A stretch of DNA of 37,749 nucleotides, from assembly GCA_036651815.1 (NCBI GenBank), contig JAVVXB010000030.1, positions 1-37,749 on the forward strand, written 5' to 3'. The translations under genes and the position numbers were made by a program. Of this stretch, positions 24,785 through 33,343 are shown piece by piece (the first letter of the stretch is position 1; the number at the start of each line of letters is the position of its first letter). The notes below the pieces were generated by a model that saw only the letters and a program-made list of their open reading frames with translations, did not search any database and was not told the origin of the DNA. The DNA comes from JAVVXB01 sp036651815 (GTDB lineage Bacteria > Bacillota > Clostridia > Christensenellales > CAG-138).

Positions 24785-24847
24785 CTCCCTTAAAGAGTTT
24801 AATAAAAATCGGATGATCTGTGTAAAATATAACGATGGAAGAGGAAT

Positions 24848-24859
24848 ATGTCAATACAT
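24848..24859. promoter_or_regulatory. Candidate GntR operator, site 2
   Basis: ATGTCAATACAT matches the reverse complement of the 24951-24962 dyad core (ATGTAATGACAT) at 11 of 12 bases. It lies 48 bp upstream of the -35 element of the sugar operon, allowing looping with the site at 24951. Confidence 0.45.
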
Positions 24860-24907
24860 AGCACTAAGTAAACAGAACAGAATGTATTTACTAATTTACT
24901 TTTTTAC

Positions 24908-24936
24908 TTGACATGGTAGCGATGCTAGAATATAAT
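24908..24936 (+). promoter_or_regulatory. Consensus promoter of the second sugar operon
   Basis: TTGACA (24908-24913), exactly 17 bp, then TATAAT (24931-24936): both hexamers are perfect sigma-A consensus. Such a strong promoter normally depends on a repressor. The leader is about 105 bp. Confidence 0.85.
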
Positions 24937-24950
24937 CAAATCACAATATA

Positions 24951-24962
24951 AATGTAATGACA
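24951..24962. promoter_or_regulatory. Candidate GntR operator, site 3 (operon leader)
   Basis: AATGTAATGACA, identical to the 12 bases at 23057-23068; with the following T it forms ATGT-AATG-ACAT. It begins 15 bp after the -10 element, a typical repressor position. A separate perfect palindrome GCAGTACTGC lies at 24984-24993. Confidence 0.55.
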
Positions 24963-24997
24963 TAATGAGATCACAACAGATTAGCAGTACTGCAAAA

Positions 24998-25027
24998 CTC
25001 AAATCAATTTTGAGAGACATCTCAAAA
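24998..25027 (+). other. Alternative hairpins in the sugar operon leader
   Basis: TTTTGAGA (25008-25015) can pair with TCTCAAAA (25020-25027) across a GACA loop, or its TTTGAG part can pair with CTCAAA (24998-25003) instead. The two stems exclude each other. They end just before the ribosome binding site GGAGGA at 25036-25041. Confidence 0.35.
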
Positions 25028-25048
25028 CAAAAAACGGAGGAAGAATAA

Positions 25049-26134
25049 ATGAAAAAAGCACTTGCACTATTGATGGCGCTGTGCGTTGCCTTCGGAGCGG
25101 TTGCCTGTGCGGCGCCCGCGCTAGAAACAACGGGACCAGCGGCCGAAGCAACGGCAGAAGCCGTCGTTGAAACCACAGAGGAAACACCTGCAATTAGTGA
25201 ACTGAACATCATCTATATTACGCCATCAACCGAATCTCAATATTGGGGTGAATACATGCTGGTTGGTGTTGAAAATGCAGCGGCAGATATCGAAGCACAG
25301 TATGGTGTGAAGGTCAACATATCGATGGTTGGCCCAGCGCTGGAAGCGGAAACCGATGGCTATGTGAAGGCGTTTGAGAACGCGATTGCCAAGAAGCCGG
25401 ATGCAATTATCACGGGTACGCTGGTTCCGGACGCAACTGCACCGCTCGTACAGGAAGCATTCAAGCAAGGGATCATTGTGAATTTCATGAGTCTTGGCCT
25501 TGCAGAGGGATACGAAGAATTTTACGGAACGAAGTACTACTGTGACATGGGCGCACAGGGTGCCGAAGCTGCAAAGGCGATGCTAGTTGCTATGGAGGCC
25601 AAGGGAATCGAACCGAAGGGAAAAGTTGGCGTACATATGAGTGTCGTTGTTCCCGCATTGGAACCCAGAATGTCCGAATTTGCAAAGTATATGGCTGCGA
25701 ATGCGCCTGAAATTGAATGTCTCGTAACGTTATACAATGAAAACGATGTGAACAATGCGCAGGCCAACTGCGAAAACCAAATTTCCACATATGGTGCAGA
25801 ATTGATCGGGCTCTATGGTGCGAACAACGTCTCTGGTGACGGCCTTACGCTGGCAATCAAGAACGCTGGCCTGTCTGGCAAGATTGCAGCGGTCGCCATT
25901 GACTCCGATGATCTGGAAGTTGAAGCACTAGCAAATGGCACGCTGGATGCGATTGTTGTACAGACTCCTTATCAGCAGGCTTACACCGCAGTTATGAGCG
26001 TTTACAATAAGATCGTACTGGGACAGTCCGACGAAAAAGATGTGAACGTTAACGCAGTTACGGTGACCAAAGACAAGATGAACGACGACGAATTCAAAGC
26101 GTTGCTCGATCCAACACTCAATAAACGCGGCTAA
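25049..26134 (+). CDS. Sugar ABC transporter substrate-binding lipoprotein (RbsB type)
   Basis: 361-residue periplasmic-binding-protein-4 family lipoprotein. The signal peptide ends in the lipobox AVAC with Cys20. An Ala/Thr/Glu-rich linker runs to about residue 50, followed by the ribose-binding fold beginning LNIIYITPSTESQYW. KKPDAIITGTLVPDA and AAVAIDSDD are typical lobe-1 and lobe-2 segments. GGAGGA lies 7 nt before the ATG. It is the first gene of the operon and is followed by a strong hairpin. It captures a pentose-, hexose- or polyol-like ligand for the RbsA/RbsC pair; the ligand cannot be read from sequence. Confidence 0.93.
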   Translation: MKKALALLMALCVAFGAVACAAPALETTGPAAEATAEAVVETTEETPAISELNIIYITPSTESQYWGEYMLVGVENAAADIEAQYGVKVNISMVGPALEAETDGYVKAFENAIAKKPDAIITGTLVPDATAPLVQEAFKQGIIVNFMSLGLAEGYEEFYGTKYYCDMGAQGAEAAKAMLVAMEAKGIEPKGKVGVHMSVVVPALEPRMSEFAKYMAANAPEIECLVTLYNENDVNNAQANCENQISTYGAELIGLYGANNVSGDGLTLAIKNAGLSGKIAAVAIDSDDLEVEALANGTLDAIVVQTPYQQAYTAVMSVYNKIVLGQSDEKDVNVNAVTVTKDKMNDDEFKALLDPTLNKRG

Positions 26135-26158
26135 TTTCAAGTAAAAAGCAAGCAAATA

Positions 26159-26186
26159 CCGGGCTGCGGATTTCGCCGCAGCCCGG
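26159..26186 (+). other. Strong intercistronic hairpin between binding protein and ATPase
   Basis: CCGGGCTGCGG / CCGCAGCCCGG is a perfect 11-bp stem with loop ATTTCG, 24 bp after the binding-protein stop and 16 bp before the ATPase start. No U-run follows. It is equivalent in position and strength to the 6019-6043 hairpin. Confidence 0.7.
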
Positions 26187-26202
26187 ATATATGAGGTATT
26201 GT

Positions 26203-27717
26203 ATGTCGCAATCTGAAACGCTTCTGCGAGTAAATCACATTACAAAAACCTATCCTGGCGTATGCGCGCTATCCGATGTGAACTTCTCGGTAGACATTGG
26301 CGAGGTTCGTGCGCTGGTGGGTGAGAATGGCGCTGGGAAATCAACGTTAATTCGCCAAATTATGGGCGTCGAAACGGCGGACAGCGGATGTGTTGAGATC
26401 GCGTGTGATGGAGAATGGCGCGTTCCAAAGAGCGCAATTGATGCCAAGGGACTTGGGATGCATGCGAATTATCAACACGTAAATATTGCAAAAGAACTCA
26501 GCGTTGGCGAAAATTATTTTCTGGGGAATATGCCCCAGACAAAGCTGGGGACGATCGATTGGAAAACCGTTTGGTCGGAAAGCCGAAAGGTGCTGGAACG
26601 ATTTTCAATGAATGTGGATCCCTGCTCCAAAATTGCTGACTTAACAATTGCGATGCAGGCAATGGTAACGATCAGCAAGATATCGATGAATCAGAAAATC
26701 CGTCTTGTAATCTTTGATGAGCCAACCGCTCTTTTAGAGAACGACAAGGTTGAAATACTATTTAACTTCATCCGCGAACTGAAAGTCGCCGGTGTGAGTG
26801 TGATCTATGTTTCGCACCGTATTGAAGAAATTATGGAGATTTGTGACTCAGTCACCGTTCTTAAGGATGGATGTTACGTAGATACCAAACCAATTGGTGA
26901 GTTGGATAAGAATAAGATTATATCCATGATGGTCGGACGCGAAATGACCGATATCTACAACATAAAGCACGGTGTCATCGGTGAAGAACTGCTCCGGGTC
27001 GAACATTTTTCGGATGAAAAGCATTTCAAAGATGTGAACTTTTCGGTTCATGCTGGCGAGATCGTCGGATTCTTTGGCTTGATCGGCGCAGGTCGCTCCG
27101 AACTGATGAAATGCCTCTTTGGCGCTGAGCGGGCAACGAGCGGAGATGTGTTCATTCGTGGGCGCAAAGCTCGTATTCGCCGGCCTGCTGACGCGATGAA
27201 GCGCGGCATTGGGTTGATTCCGGAGGACAGGCGTAAAGAGGGGCTTGCGCTACAACTATCCGTAAAAATAAACGTCAACATGAGCTCGTACCATACAATT
27301 TCCAAATGCGGATTGATCGATCTCAAGAAAGAGACAAAACGGGCGGAGGAGTATCGAAAAGCGGTCGGTATTCGTACGCCATCAGTACATCAAACCGTAG
27401 AGAATCTTTCTGGAGGCAATCAGCAAAAGACAGTAATCAGCAAGCTTCTTGCTTGCAATCCGGATATTTTTATCTTTGATGAACCAACGATAGGCGTCGA
27501 CGTCGGTGCAAAACAGGAAATCTTTAAGATTATGGAGCAGCTTGTTTCGGATGGCAAGGGGATCATTGTGGTCTCATCTTATCTGCCGGAAGCGATGGGC
27601 TTGTCGGATCGTATGTACGTGATGGCGGACGGCGCAGTGAAGAGCGAGATTACGCGAGATTTAATCGGCGAAATGACCGAAAAGGATATCTTAAAAATAG
27701 CTTCGCAAATCGACTAA
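26203..27717 (+). CDS. Sugar ABC transporter double ATPase (RbsA/MglA type)
   Basis: 504 residues with two ABC domains. Domain 1: Walker A GENGAGKST (40-48), a weakened signature (ADLTIAMQAMVTIS), Walker B LVIFDEPTALL. Domain 2 has the atypical Walker A GLIGAGRSE of this family, a canonical signature LSGGNQQK and Walker B IFIFDEPTIGVD. This asymmetry is normal for CUT2 ATPases. ATG 26203 is chosen over ATG 26191 because GAGG lies 6 nt before it. It couples ATP hydrolysis to the permease at 27729, 11 bp downstream. Confidence 0.93.
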   Translation: MSQSETLLRVNHITKTYPGVCALSDVNFSVDIGEVRALVGENGAGKSTLIRQIMGVETADSGCVEIACDGEWRVPKSAIDAKGLGMHANYQHVNIAKELSVGENYFLGNMPQTKLGTIDWKTVWSESRKVLERFSMNVDPCSKIADLTIAMQAMVTISKISMNQKIRLVIFDEPTALLENDKVEILFNFIRELKVAGVSVIYVSHRIEEIMEICDSVTVLKDGCYVDTKPIGELDKNKIISMMVGREMTDIYNIKHGVIGEELLRVEHFSDEKHFKDVNFSVHAGEIVGFFGLIGAGRSELMKCLFGAERATSGDVFIRGRKARIRRPADAMKRGIGLIPEDRRKEGLALQLSVKINVNMSSYHTISKCGLIDLKKETKRAEEYRKAVGIRTPSVHQTVENLSGGNQQKTVISKLLACNPDIFIFDEPTIGVDVGAKQEIFKIMEQLVSDGKGIIVVSSYLPEAMGLSDRMYVMADGAVKSEITRDLIGEMTEKDILKIASQID

Positions 27718-27728
27718 GGAGAAGGATT

Positions 27729-28676
27729 ATGGAGACGGCAAAAACCAGGTTTTTCAGGAAGACAGAATTTTCGCTGCTATTGATTGTAATCGGTTTATTC
27801 GCAATATTTACATTCACAACCAATAGTTTTTTCTCACAATATAACCTAACGAATTTACTTAAGCAAAGCTCGGTCATTGGCATTGTGGCGGTTTCTGCGA
27901 CAATTATCATCATTACTGGTGGAATCGACTTAAGCTGTGGCGCAATTACCGGCATGAGCTCGCTGATTGTAGCGCTGCTTATGACGGAAGCAAATATGTC
28001 AATTGCAGCTGCTACCGTAATTGCCGTTTTAGCCGCATGCGTTTTGGGGCTGTATAACGCGGTGATCATCTACGAATTCAAGGTTCCACCGTTTATCGCA
28101 ACGCTCGGCAGCATGCAGATTATCCGTGGACTTATCAAAGTGATCGGAAAAGCGAAGACAATTGCGGGACTGCCGGAAGAGTTCAGCAGTTTTTCCAATG
28201 GAACCATACTCGGCATTCCAAATTTAACGTTAATTTGGCTTGCGGTGCTGTTAATCGTATTTTTTGTATTGAAATTTACGCGATTTGGTAGGAATATTTA
28301 TGTAATCGGAAGCGGTGCAGAGGTCGCTAAGCTCTCTGGTGTCAATACGAGACTCACAACCTATGGCGTGTATGTATTTGCGGGCCTCATCTGCGGCATA
28401 GCGGGCGTGCTTTTGACTTCGCGTGTCAATAGCGCGGTTCCCACAGCAGGCTCGGGCTATGAAATGAGCGCAATCGCCGCAACCGTAATTGGAGGCGCGA
28501 GCCTTTCCGGGGCAAAAGGTGCGGTCTGGGGGACTGCGCTTGGGACGGTGCTGATGATTTTGATTGACAATGGTGGAATCCAGCTTGGAATCAACCCATT
28601 TATCATGGAGGTAAGCACCGGTGTTTTGATCACGATTGCTGTCATTATTGATATGACGCGCAGCAAAAAACGGTAG
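27729..28676 (+). CDS. Sugar ABC transporter permease (RbsC type)
   Basis: 315-residue permease of the BPD_transp_2 family with eight to ten hydrophobic segments. Signature regions are TGGIDLSCGAITGMSS, the cytoplasmic coupling stretch TRFGRNIYVIGSGAEVAKLSGV, and IAATVIGGASLSGAKGAVWG. AAGGAG lies 7 nt before the ATG. It is the only permease gene in the operon, so it probably acts as a homodimer with the fused ATPase, as RbsC does. The next gene follows after 28 bp. Confidence 0.92.
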   Translation: METAKTRFFRKTEFSLLLIVIGLFAIFTFTTNSFFSQYNLTNLLKQSSVIGIVAVSATIIIITGGIDLSCGAITGMSSLIVALLMTEANMSIAAATVIAVLAACVLGLYNAVIIYEFKVPPFIATLGSMQIIRGLIKVIGKAKTIAGLPEEFSSFSNGTILGIPNLTLIWLAVLLIVFFVLKFTRFGRNIYVIGSGAEVAKLSGVNTRLTTYGVYVFAGLICGIAGVLLTSRVNSAVPTAGSGYEMSAIAATVIGGASLSGAKGAVWGTALGTVLMILIDNGGIQLGINPFIMEVSTGVLITIAVIIDMTRSKKR

Positions 28677-28704
28677 AATGCCATGTGTTCGAAGGAGGAA
28701 CTGG

Positions 28705-29448
28705 ATGTTTGATTTTAGTACAGTGAAAGACCAGGCAATCGCAGAAAAAGTACGCTGTGAAGCGATGGAGCTTGTCGGGCATTGCCACTTTGGTTTACAG
28801 GGTGTCGATAAAACGGAGCAGGACGTGAAAGCCGTTGTCAATCGGATGCTGAAACGTGGATTTCAACCGTTCGCGTTTGATACGGAAATTGTGTTTGTAC
28901 CAATGATCCAATCGATTCTTGGGAGCGGACAAAGGTTGCATTGTGCGATTTCTTATCCGATGGGGCGTATGACGCTTCATAAGAAGTTGGCTGATTTGGA
29001 GCGCCTGAAAAAAATTGGCGTGCGCGATGTGTGCGTTGTTCTTGACTGGCAAGCGATTTTCTCGGAACGTTACGGCGATGTGGAACGTGAGGCAGCGGTT
29101 TTGATGAAGGAATATGGGGATGCTTTCGATAAAAATGCATTTGTAATTCCGGCGACACTCATGAGCGATACCGCGATTATTAACACCTGCAAAGCGCTGG
29201 ATCAGGCTGGCGTATACTCTGTCAAAATCAACCCGGGCGCGAAGCTAAATGTTTCTTACGAAGAGATACAGCTTATCAACCGGAATTTTCCGAGACGTTT
29301 TGACATTCATCCTTCTGGCGGCATCCGTTATCTTGGTGAGTTGGAGCGATATCTGGAGATGGGCTGTCAGGTGATTCACACCGCAGCAACGCTGGATATT
29401 GTAGAGGTGTTTATCGAGCGCCAGCTGAAACGCTACGAAGCGATCTGA
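28705..29448 (+). CDS. DeoC-like aldolase with Schiff-base lysine
   Basis: 247 residues of the deoxyribose-phosphate aldolase (DeoC)/LacD-type class I aldolase fold. Lys174 in VYSVKINPGAK occupies the Schiff-base position (VKTSTG in classical DeoC). Asp114 in VVLDW and IHPSGGIR (201-208, the phosphate-binding turn equivalent to KPAGGIR, with His for the usual Lys) are the other active-site segments. GGAGGA precedes ATG 28705; the upstream in-frame start at 28678 has no ribosome binding site. It likely cleaves a phosphorylated sugar made by the kinase at 30128. It is paralogous to the next gene. Confidence 0.78.
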   Translation: MFDFSTVKDQAIAEKVRCEAMELVGHCHFGLQGVDKTEQDVKAVVNRMLKRGFQPFAFDTEIVFVPMIQSILGSGQRLHCAISYPMGRMTLHKKLADLERLKKIGVRDVCVVLDWQAIFSERYGDVEREAAVLMKEYGDAFDKNAFVIPATLMSDTAIINTCKALDQAGVYSVKINPGAKLNVSYEEIQLINRNFPRRFDIHPSGGIRYLGELERYLEMGCQVIHTAATLDIVEVFIERQLKRYEAI

Positions 29449-29460
29449 CGGGAGGAAAAA

Positions 29461-30099
29461 ATGAAGGAAGCAATCGTTTTAACGAATATTACCGAATATT
29501 ACGTGACCGATGTGATCACGGAGAATTTGCTGTATAAAGCTGCCGAGTACGGGGTGGGTGAGTTGCTTGTTGGTGCAAGTTCAATTCCTGCAATTAAGGA
29601 AAAAGCAAAAAAACTCGGCGTATCCCTATCTGCGGTGATTGCGTATCCATCAGGTGCGTACAATCCGGACGCGAAGGCAGAGGAGATTAACGAGCTGAAC
29701 GGGTTGTATCCGGAAATTGATGCCTATTATGCGGTTGTGTCACTGGGCATGTATTTAAGTCGTGGCATCGTGTGGTTGAACGCTGAGCTGGAGGCTTTGA
29801 AGACCGCCTCAGGAAAACATCGACTTTATATTATTACAGAAATTGCCCCGTTATTGAAGAACAAAAAGGCGGAGGAATTCGTAGCTGCCTGCACCAATTT
29901 TCACGTTGAAGGAATCGTTGTTTCGACGGGATTTGAGCCATACCATGCAAGTTTTCCGACCGAGGCCGATGTGCGTGCTTTCCGATTGATTTCTGGCAAT
30001 GCGCTCTCACTGATTGGCGCGGGGCTTGATGCAAAGACCGCCCTTAGTACCGGTTGTAAAAAGGTATTGTGTGGGCTGGACGTGGAAAATCTACTATAA
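29461..30099 (+). CDS. DeoC-like aldolase-fold protein lacking the Schiff-base lysine
   Basis: 212 residues with the DeoC strand order: GELLVGASS, LSAVIAYPSG, LYIITEIAPLL (the VIxE segment) and GIVVSTGF (151-158). In classical DeoC the last motif reads VKTSTGF with the catalytic lysine; here that position is Val153, so normal Schiff-base aldolase chemistry is not expected. GGGAGG lies 7 nt before the ATG, 12 bp after the lysine-bearing paralogue. It may be a non-catalytic partner subunit, an isomerase or an enzyme with another mechanism. Confidence 0.72.
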   Translation: MKEAIVLTNITEYYVTDVITENLLYKAAEYGVGELLVGASSIPAIKEKAKKLGVSLSAVIAYPSGAYNPDAKAEEINELNGLYPEIDAYYAVVSLGMYLSRGIVWLNAELEALKTASGKHRLYIITEIAPLLKNKKAEEFVAACTNFHVEGIVVSTGFEPYHASFPTEADVRAFRLISGNALSLIGAGLDAKTALSTGCKKVLCGLDVENLL

Positions 30100-30127
30100 T
30101 TTTATACAACGGAAAAGGAGGAAGCAT

Positions 30128-31657
30128 ATGAGCAAATATATGATCGGAATCGATATTGGAACGCAGAGTATTCGTGTGCAGATGTACGATCAGGATGCCA
30201 ATTGTATCGCGAAATATGCCATGGCGCAATACATGGATACACCGCAACCTGCGTGGGCAACGGAGAAAGCATCCGTTTGGTGGGCAGCGACCAAGGATGG
30301 GATTCGTGCAGTTGTCAAGGAATCGGGTGTCAATGCGGAGGAGATCGTTTCGATTGGCTGTGATGCGGTGATGCATAGTCCTGTGCCGATTACGGCGGAC
30401 GGCACGATTGTTGAAGATCATGTCCAGCTGTACTGCGACAAACGCGGGGCGCAAATCGCGGATGCCATCAATGCCTCCAAAGAGCAGCGGATTGCATACG
30501 ATCTGACGGCTAACGTTGCCACATCCAACTGGCAGGGCATAAAAATCCGTTGGATCAAGGACCATCAACCAGAGGTTTATGATCAAACCTATAAATTTTT
30601 GACGGGTAAGGATTACATCAACTTTATGCTGACAGGAGAAGCATGCATCGATTTCAGCGAGGGCACCGGAACCTACTGCATGGACAGAAAGCGCTTAGAC
30701 TGGTCGGACGAAATGCTATGCATCGTTGGTATAGATCGCGAGAAACTGCCGCGTCCTTGCAAGGCATATGATGTAATTGGCCGTTTGCGCAAACCGATTG
30801 CCGACGAACTTGGTCTTTCTACTAAGACCGTGGTGGTTTGCGGTGCCGGGGACATGATGGCATCGCTTTTTGTATCGGGACTCGCGGCAAAGGGTAGTGT
30901 TTCGGACTGCACAGGTACGGGTTCGGTGCTCTGCTACTATAGCGATGAGCCTATTCTGGATCCGCGGATCATGAATCTCAGACATGCGCTTGATGGATGG
31001 GTTGCGTTTGGGTGCGTGGATTCCTCCGGTGGTGCATTTCGCTGGCTTCGTGATACGATTGCGAAACAGGAATCTGCTTATGCGCGCGAGCAGGGCTTGG
31101 ATGAATACGCCTATTTGAGCGAACTGGCGAAAGACACGCCCGCAGGTGCCGATGGATTGTTGTTTTTCCCATATCTTATGGGGGAACGCACCATGGGCAG
31201 CGCGGATTCAAGAGGATCTTTTATTGGGTTAAACGTTGGTACGGGCATAGGCCACATGGTGCGCTCGGTTTTGGAGGGCATTGCTTTCGAACATAAACGC
31301 ACGTTGGATTTATTTGAAGGTTCTGGGAAGCACATTAACAGCGTTTATCATACAGGCGGTGCTGCGAAGGGCGCGCTTTGGAATCAGATCAAAGCGGACA
31401 TTTACCAAAAGCCGGTTTATACGCTTCGTTTTGACGAGGGCGGCGTACTGGGATCTGCGCTGCTGGGCGGTGTTGGGGCGGGACTGTTTCCCAATCCAGA
31501 AACGGCGGCTAAAATGGTATTGATTGTGAAGGATGAATATTTGCCAGATGTAACCAAAGCACACCAATACTCGGAGCTGTTTCATGCGTTTTGTGAAACG
31601 CATGATGCGCTTCAAAAGCCGTTTTTCGCGCTTGCCCACGCCGCAACCGTGAAATGA
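30128..31657 (+). CDS. FGGY-family carbohydrate kinase
   Basis: 509 residues, xylulokinase-like in length and motifs. The ATP-binding loop IGIDIGTQSIR is at 6-16; SIGCDAVMHSPVPI and CGAGDMMASL are family segments of the two actin-like domains; DCTGTGSV and YHTGGAAKGALWNQI belong to the C-terminal FGGY signature 2 region. AAGGAGGAAG lies just before ATG 30128. It phosphorylates the imported sugar, probably a ketose or polyol, before aldol cleavage. It overlaps the HAD gene by 4 bp, so the two are coupled. Substrate unknown. Confidence 0.9.
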   Translation: MSKYMIGIDIGTQSIRVQMYDQDANCIAKYAMAQYMDTPQPAWATEKASVWWAATKDGIRAVVKESGVNAEEIVSIGCDAVMHSPVPITADGTIVEDHVQLYCDKRGAQIADAINASKEQRIAYDLTANVATSNWQGIKIRWIKDHQPEVYDQTYKFLTGKDYINFMLTGEACIDFSEGTGTYCMDRKRLDWSDEMLCIVGIDREKLPRPCKAYDVIGRLRKPIADELGLSTKTVVVCGAGDMMASLFVSGLAAKGSVSDCTGTGSVLCYYSDEPILDPRIMNLRHALDGWVAFGCVDSSGGAFRWLRDTIAKQESAYAREQGLDEYAYLSELAKDTPAGADGLLFFPYLMGERTMGSADSRGSFIGLNVGTGIGHMVRSVLEGIAFEHKRTLDLFEGSGKHINSVYHTGGAAKGALWNQIKADIYQKPVYTLRFDEGGVLGSALLGGVGAGLFPNPETAAKMVLIVKDEYLPDVTKAHQYSELFHAFCETHDALQKPFFALAHAATVK

Positions 31658-32343
31658 AGAAGTATCGTGGGGTTCTGTTCGACTTGGATGGAACCCTGGT
31701 TGATTCCTTTGACTTTCATTCGCAAATTATTTGCCAGTATCTGTTGCGTCTTGGTTACCGCGTTGACATTCGTCAAGTATCGATGAACATTGGCAACACC
31801 ATGACCTGTGTATTGGATGGATGTGGGGTAGCGCAAAAGGAACAGCCAACGATTGTTTGCGAAATTGATGATTTCTATTTGCATTCAGATCAACTGCGGC
31901 ATTTAGCGTTGGTTCCCGGAGCACGGGAATTGCTGGCGGAATTAAAACGGTGTGCAGTGAAAACCGGCATTCTTTCCAACTCCAAACAAGCATTGGTGGA
32001 GATGATCGTTCGTCAGAATCAGGCGGAGAAGTTGTTTGATTTGATAGATGGCGCAACTGCACAGGCATTGAACAAGGAAACGCGGTGTGCTTTGGCTATG
32101 CGGGAACTGGGCTTACGCGCAGATCAGGTTCTTTATGTGGGGGATACACGGCATGATATTCGGCTTGCGAGAAGCTTTGGAATGGACGTCTGCATCATCA
32201 ACGGACCAATCGGATGGGAAGAGGACTATGGCAATCTGATCGAAACCCAACATCCAGAATATGTTGTGAAGCATATAGGTTCCGTATGGGAAGCCGTTGG
32301 AGGCGATTCATTTATACCATTATGTAAACACAAACAGACATAA
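31654..32343 (+). CDS. HAD-superfamily phosphatase (PGP-like)
   Basis: 229 residues. FDLDGTLVDS carries nucleophile Asp10 and acid/base Asp12; ILSNS is motif II, NKET holds the motif III lysine, and VGDTRHD is motif IV. The helical cap between motifs I and II is typical of phosphoglycolate phosphatases. The start lies in the kinase stop (ATGA). A phosphatase directly coupled to a kinase suggests removal of a phosphorylated by-product, or a metabolite-repair role. Confidence 0.88.
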   Translation: MKKYRGVLFDLDGTLVDSFDFHSQIICQYLLRLGYRVDIRQVSMNIGNTMTCVLDGCGVAQKEQPTIVCEIDDFYLHSDQLRHLALVPGARELLAELKRCAVKTGILSNSKQALVEMIVRQNQAEKLFDLIDGATAQALNKETRCALAMRELGLRADQVLYVGDTRHDIRLARSFGMDVCIINGPIGWEEDYGNLIETQHPEYVVKHIGSVWEAVGGDSFIPLCKHKQT

Positions 32344-32356
32344 TGACAAAAGAGAG

Positions 32357-33328
32357 ATGAGTATAGAATTGTTGATTAGAACCGTAACTGGGGATATCAG
32401 TTCGCAAGAGCTTGGCTGGTGTCAATGCCACGAACACCTGTTTCTGTCAGATGGGAAAAGTTTCCAGATTAATTCCGCATTGCGTATGGATGATGAAGAA
32501 AAATCCGTCGAGGAGTTGATCGCGTACAAACGGGCAGGTGGGTGTTCTTACGTCGATGCACAACCGTTTGGGGCAGGACGAATGGCCGAGGCGATGGTCT
32601 GCGCATCGAACCGTAGTGGTGTCAAAATAATTGCCAGTACAGGATTCCATAAAACTTGTTTCTATAAAGAGGATGGGTTCATCTTCCGAGAATCGATGCA
32701 ACAGCTGCATGAACGCTTTGTATTAGAGATTCAAGAAGGGATGATGGCTTCCGACCAGTCGCTGGAGAGGCGCATTGACGCGAAAGCCGGAATGATGAAG
32801 GTCGCTGTCGATTGCGGAGGGATCCGTGCAAATGCACTGTATGAGAAACTGTTTGAGGCAGCTGTTTCCGCTGCGGCGGAAGCAGGCGTATCGATTATGG
32901 CACACTTCGAGAAGAATGAAAGCGCCGAGCCGCTATTGCTGCTTATGAGTCAATACGGGTTAGCGCCGAATCGATTGCTTGCGTGTCATCTGGATCGGAT
33001 GCGATATGACATTGGGTATCATCGTGAATTGGCGGCAACAGGCGTGTATTTGGAATACGATACGATCAATCGACTGCGTTATCATGATAACGAAATGGAG
33101 ATCCGGTTAATTGCGGCGCTACTGTCGGATGGCTGGAAAGATCGGCTGCTGCTGTCACTGGATACAACCAATCAAAGACTCCGCGCATATGGAGCGGAAA
33201 TGGGACTTGATTACATTCTTACTGAGTTTTCTGCATTATTACAAAGTGCAGGAATCACACAGGATGAACTATACACAATGATGGTTCACAATCCTTCGGA
33301 AGCGCTTGCTTTCGAAATTACAGAATAA
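32357..33328 (+). CDS. Phosphotriesterase-like metallohydrolase (possible sugar lactonase)
   Basis: 323 residues of the amidohydrolase superfamily, phosphotriesterase-homology branch. The binuclear metal set appears complete: His25 and His27 (CHEH), a lysine in GMMKVAVD for carboxylation, His in IMAHFE, His in LACHLDRM, and Asp in LLLSLDTT. Relatives act as lactonases on sugar lactones or acyl-lactones rather than on phosphotriesters. ATG 32357 is 14 bp after the HAD stop, with a weak AGAGAG site. With the dehydrogenase-like neighbours, opening of a sugar lactone is the most economical guess. Confidence 0.85.
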   Translation: MSIELLIRTVTGDISSQELGWCQCHEHLFLSDGKSFQINSALRMDDEEKSVEELIAYKRAGGCSYVDAQPFGAGRMAEAMVCASNRSGVKIIASTGFHKTCFYKEDGFIFRESMQQLHERFVLEIQEGMMASDQSLERRIDAKAGMMKVAVDCGGIRANALYEKLFEAAVSAAAEAGVSIMAHFEKNESAEPLLLLMSQYGLAPNRLLACHLDRMRYDIGYHRELAATGVYLEYDTINRLRYHDNEMEIRLIAALLSDGWKDRLLLSLDTTNQRLRAYGAEMGLDYILTEFSALLQSAGITQDELYTMMVHNPSEALAFEITE

Positions 33329-33343
33329 TAGCAGGGGAGTAAT

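Noticed and set aside
25049..31657. AI-2 (lsr) operon interpretation of the RbsABC, DeoC-like and FGGY kinase genes
   Set aside because: Shares the transporter/kinase/DeoC theme, but there is only one permease and one lsrF position lacks the lysine, and the seven further sugar enzymes do not fit AI-2 processing.
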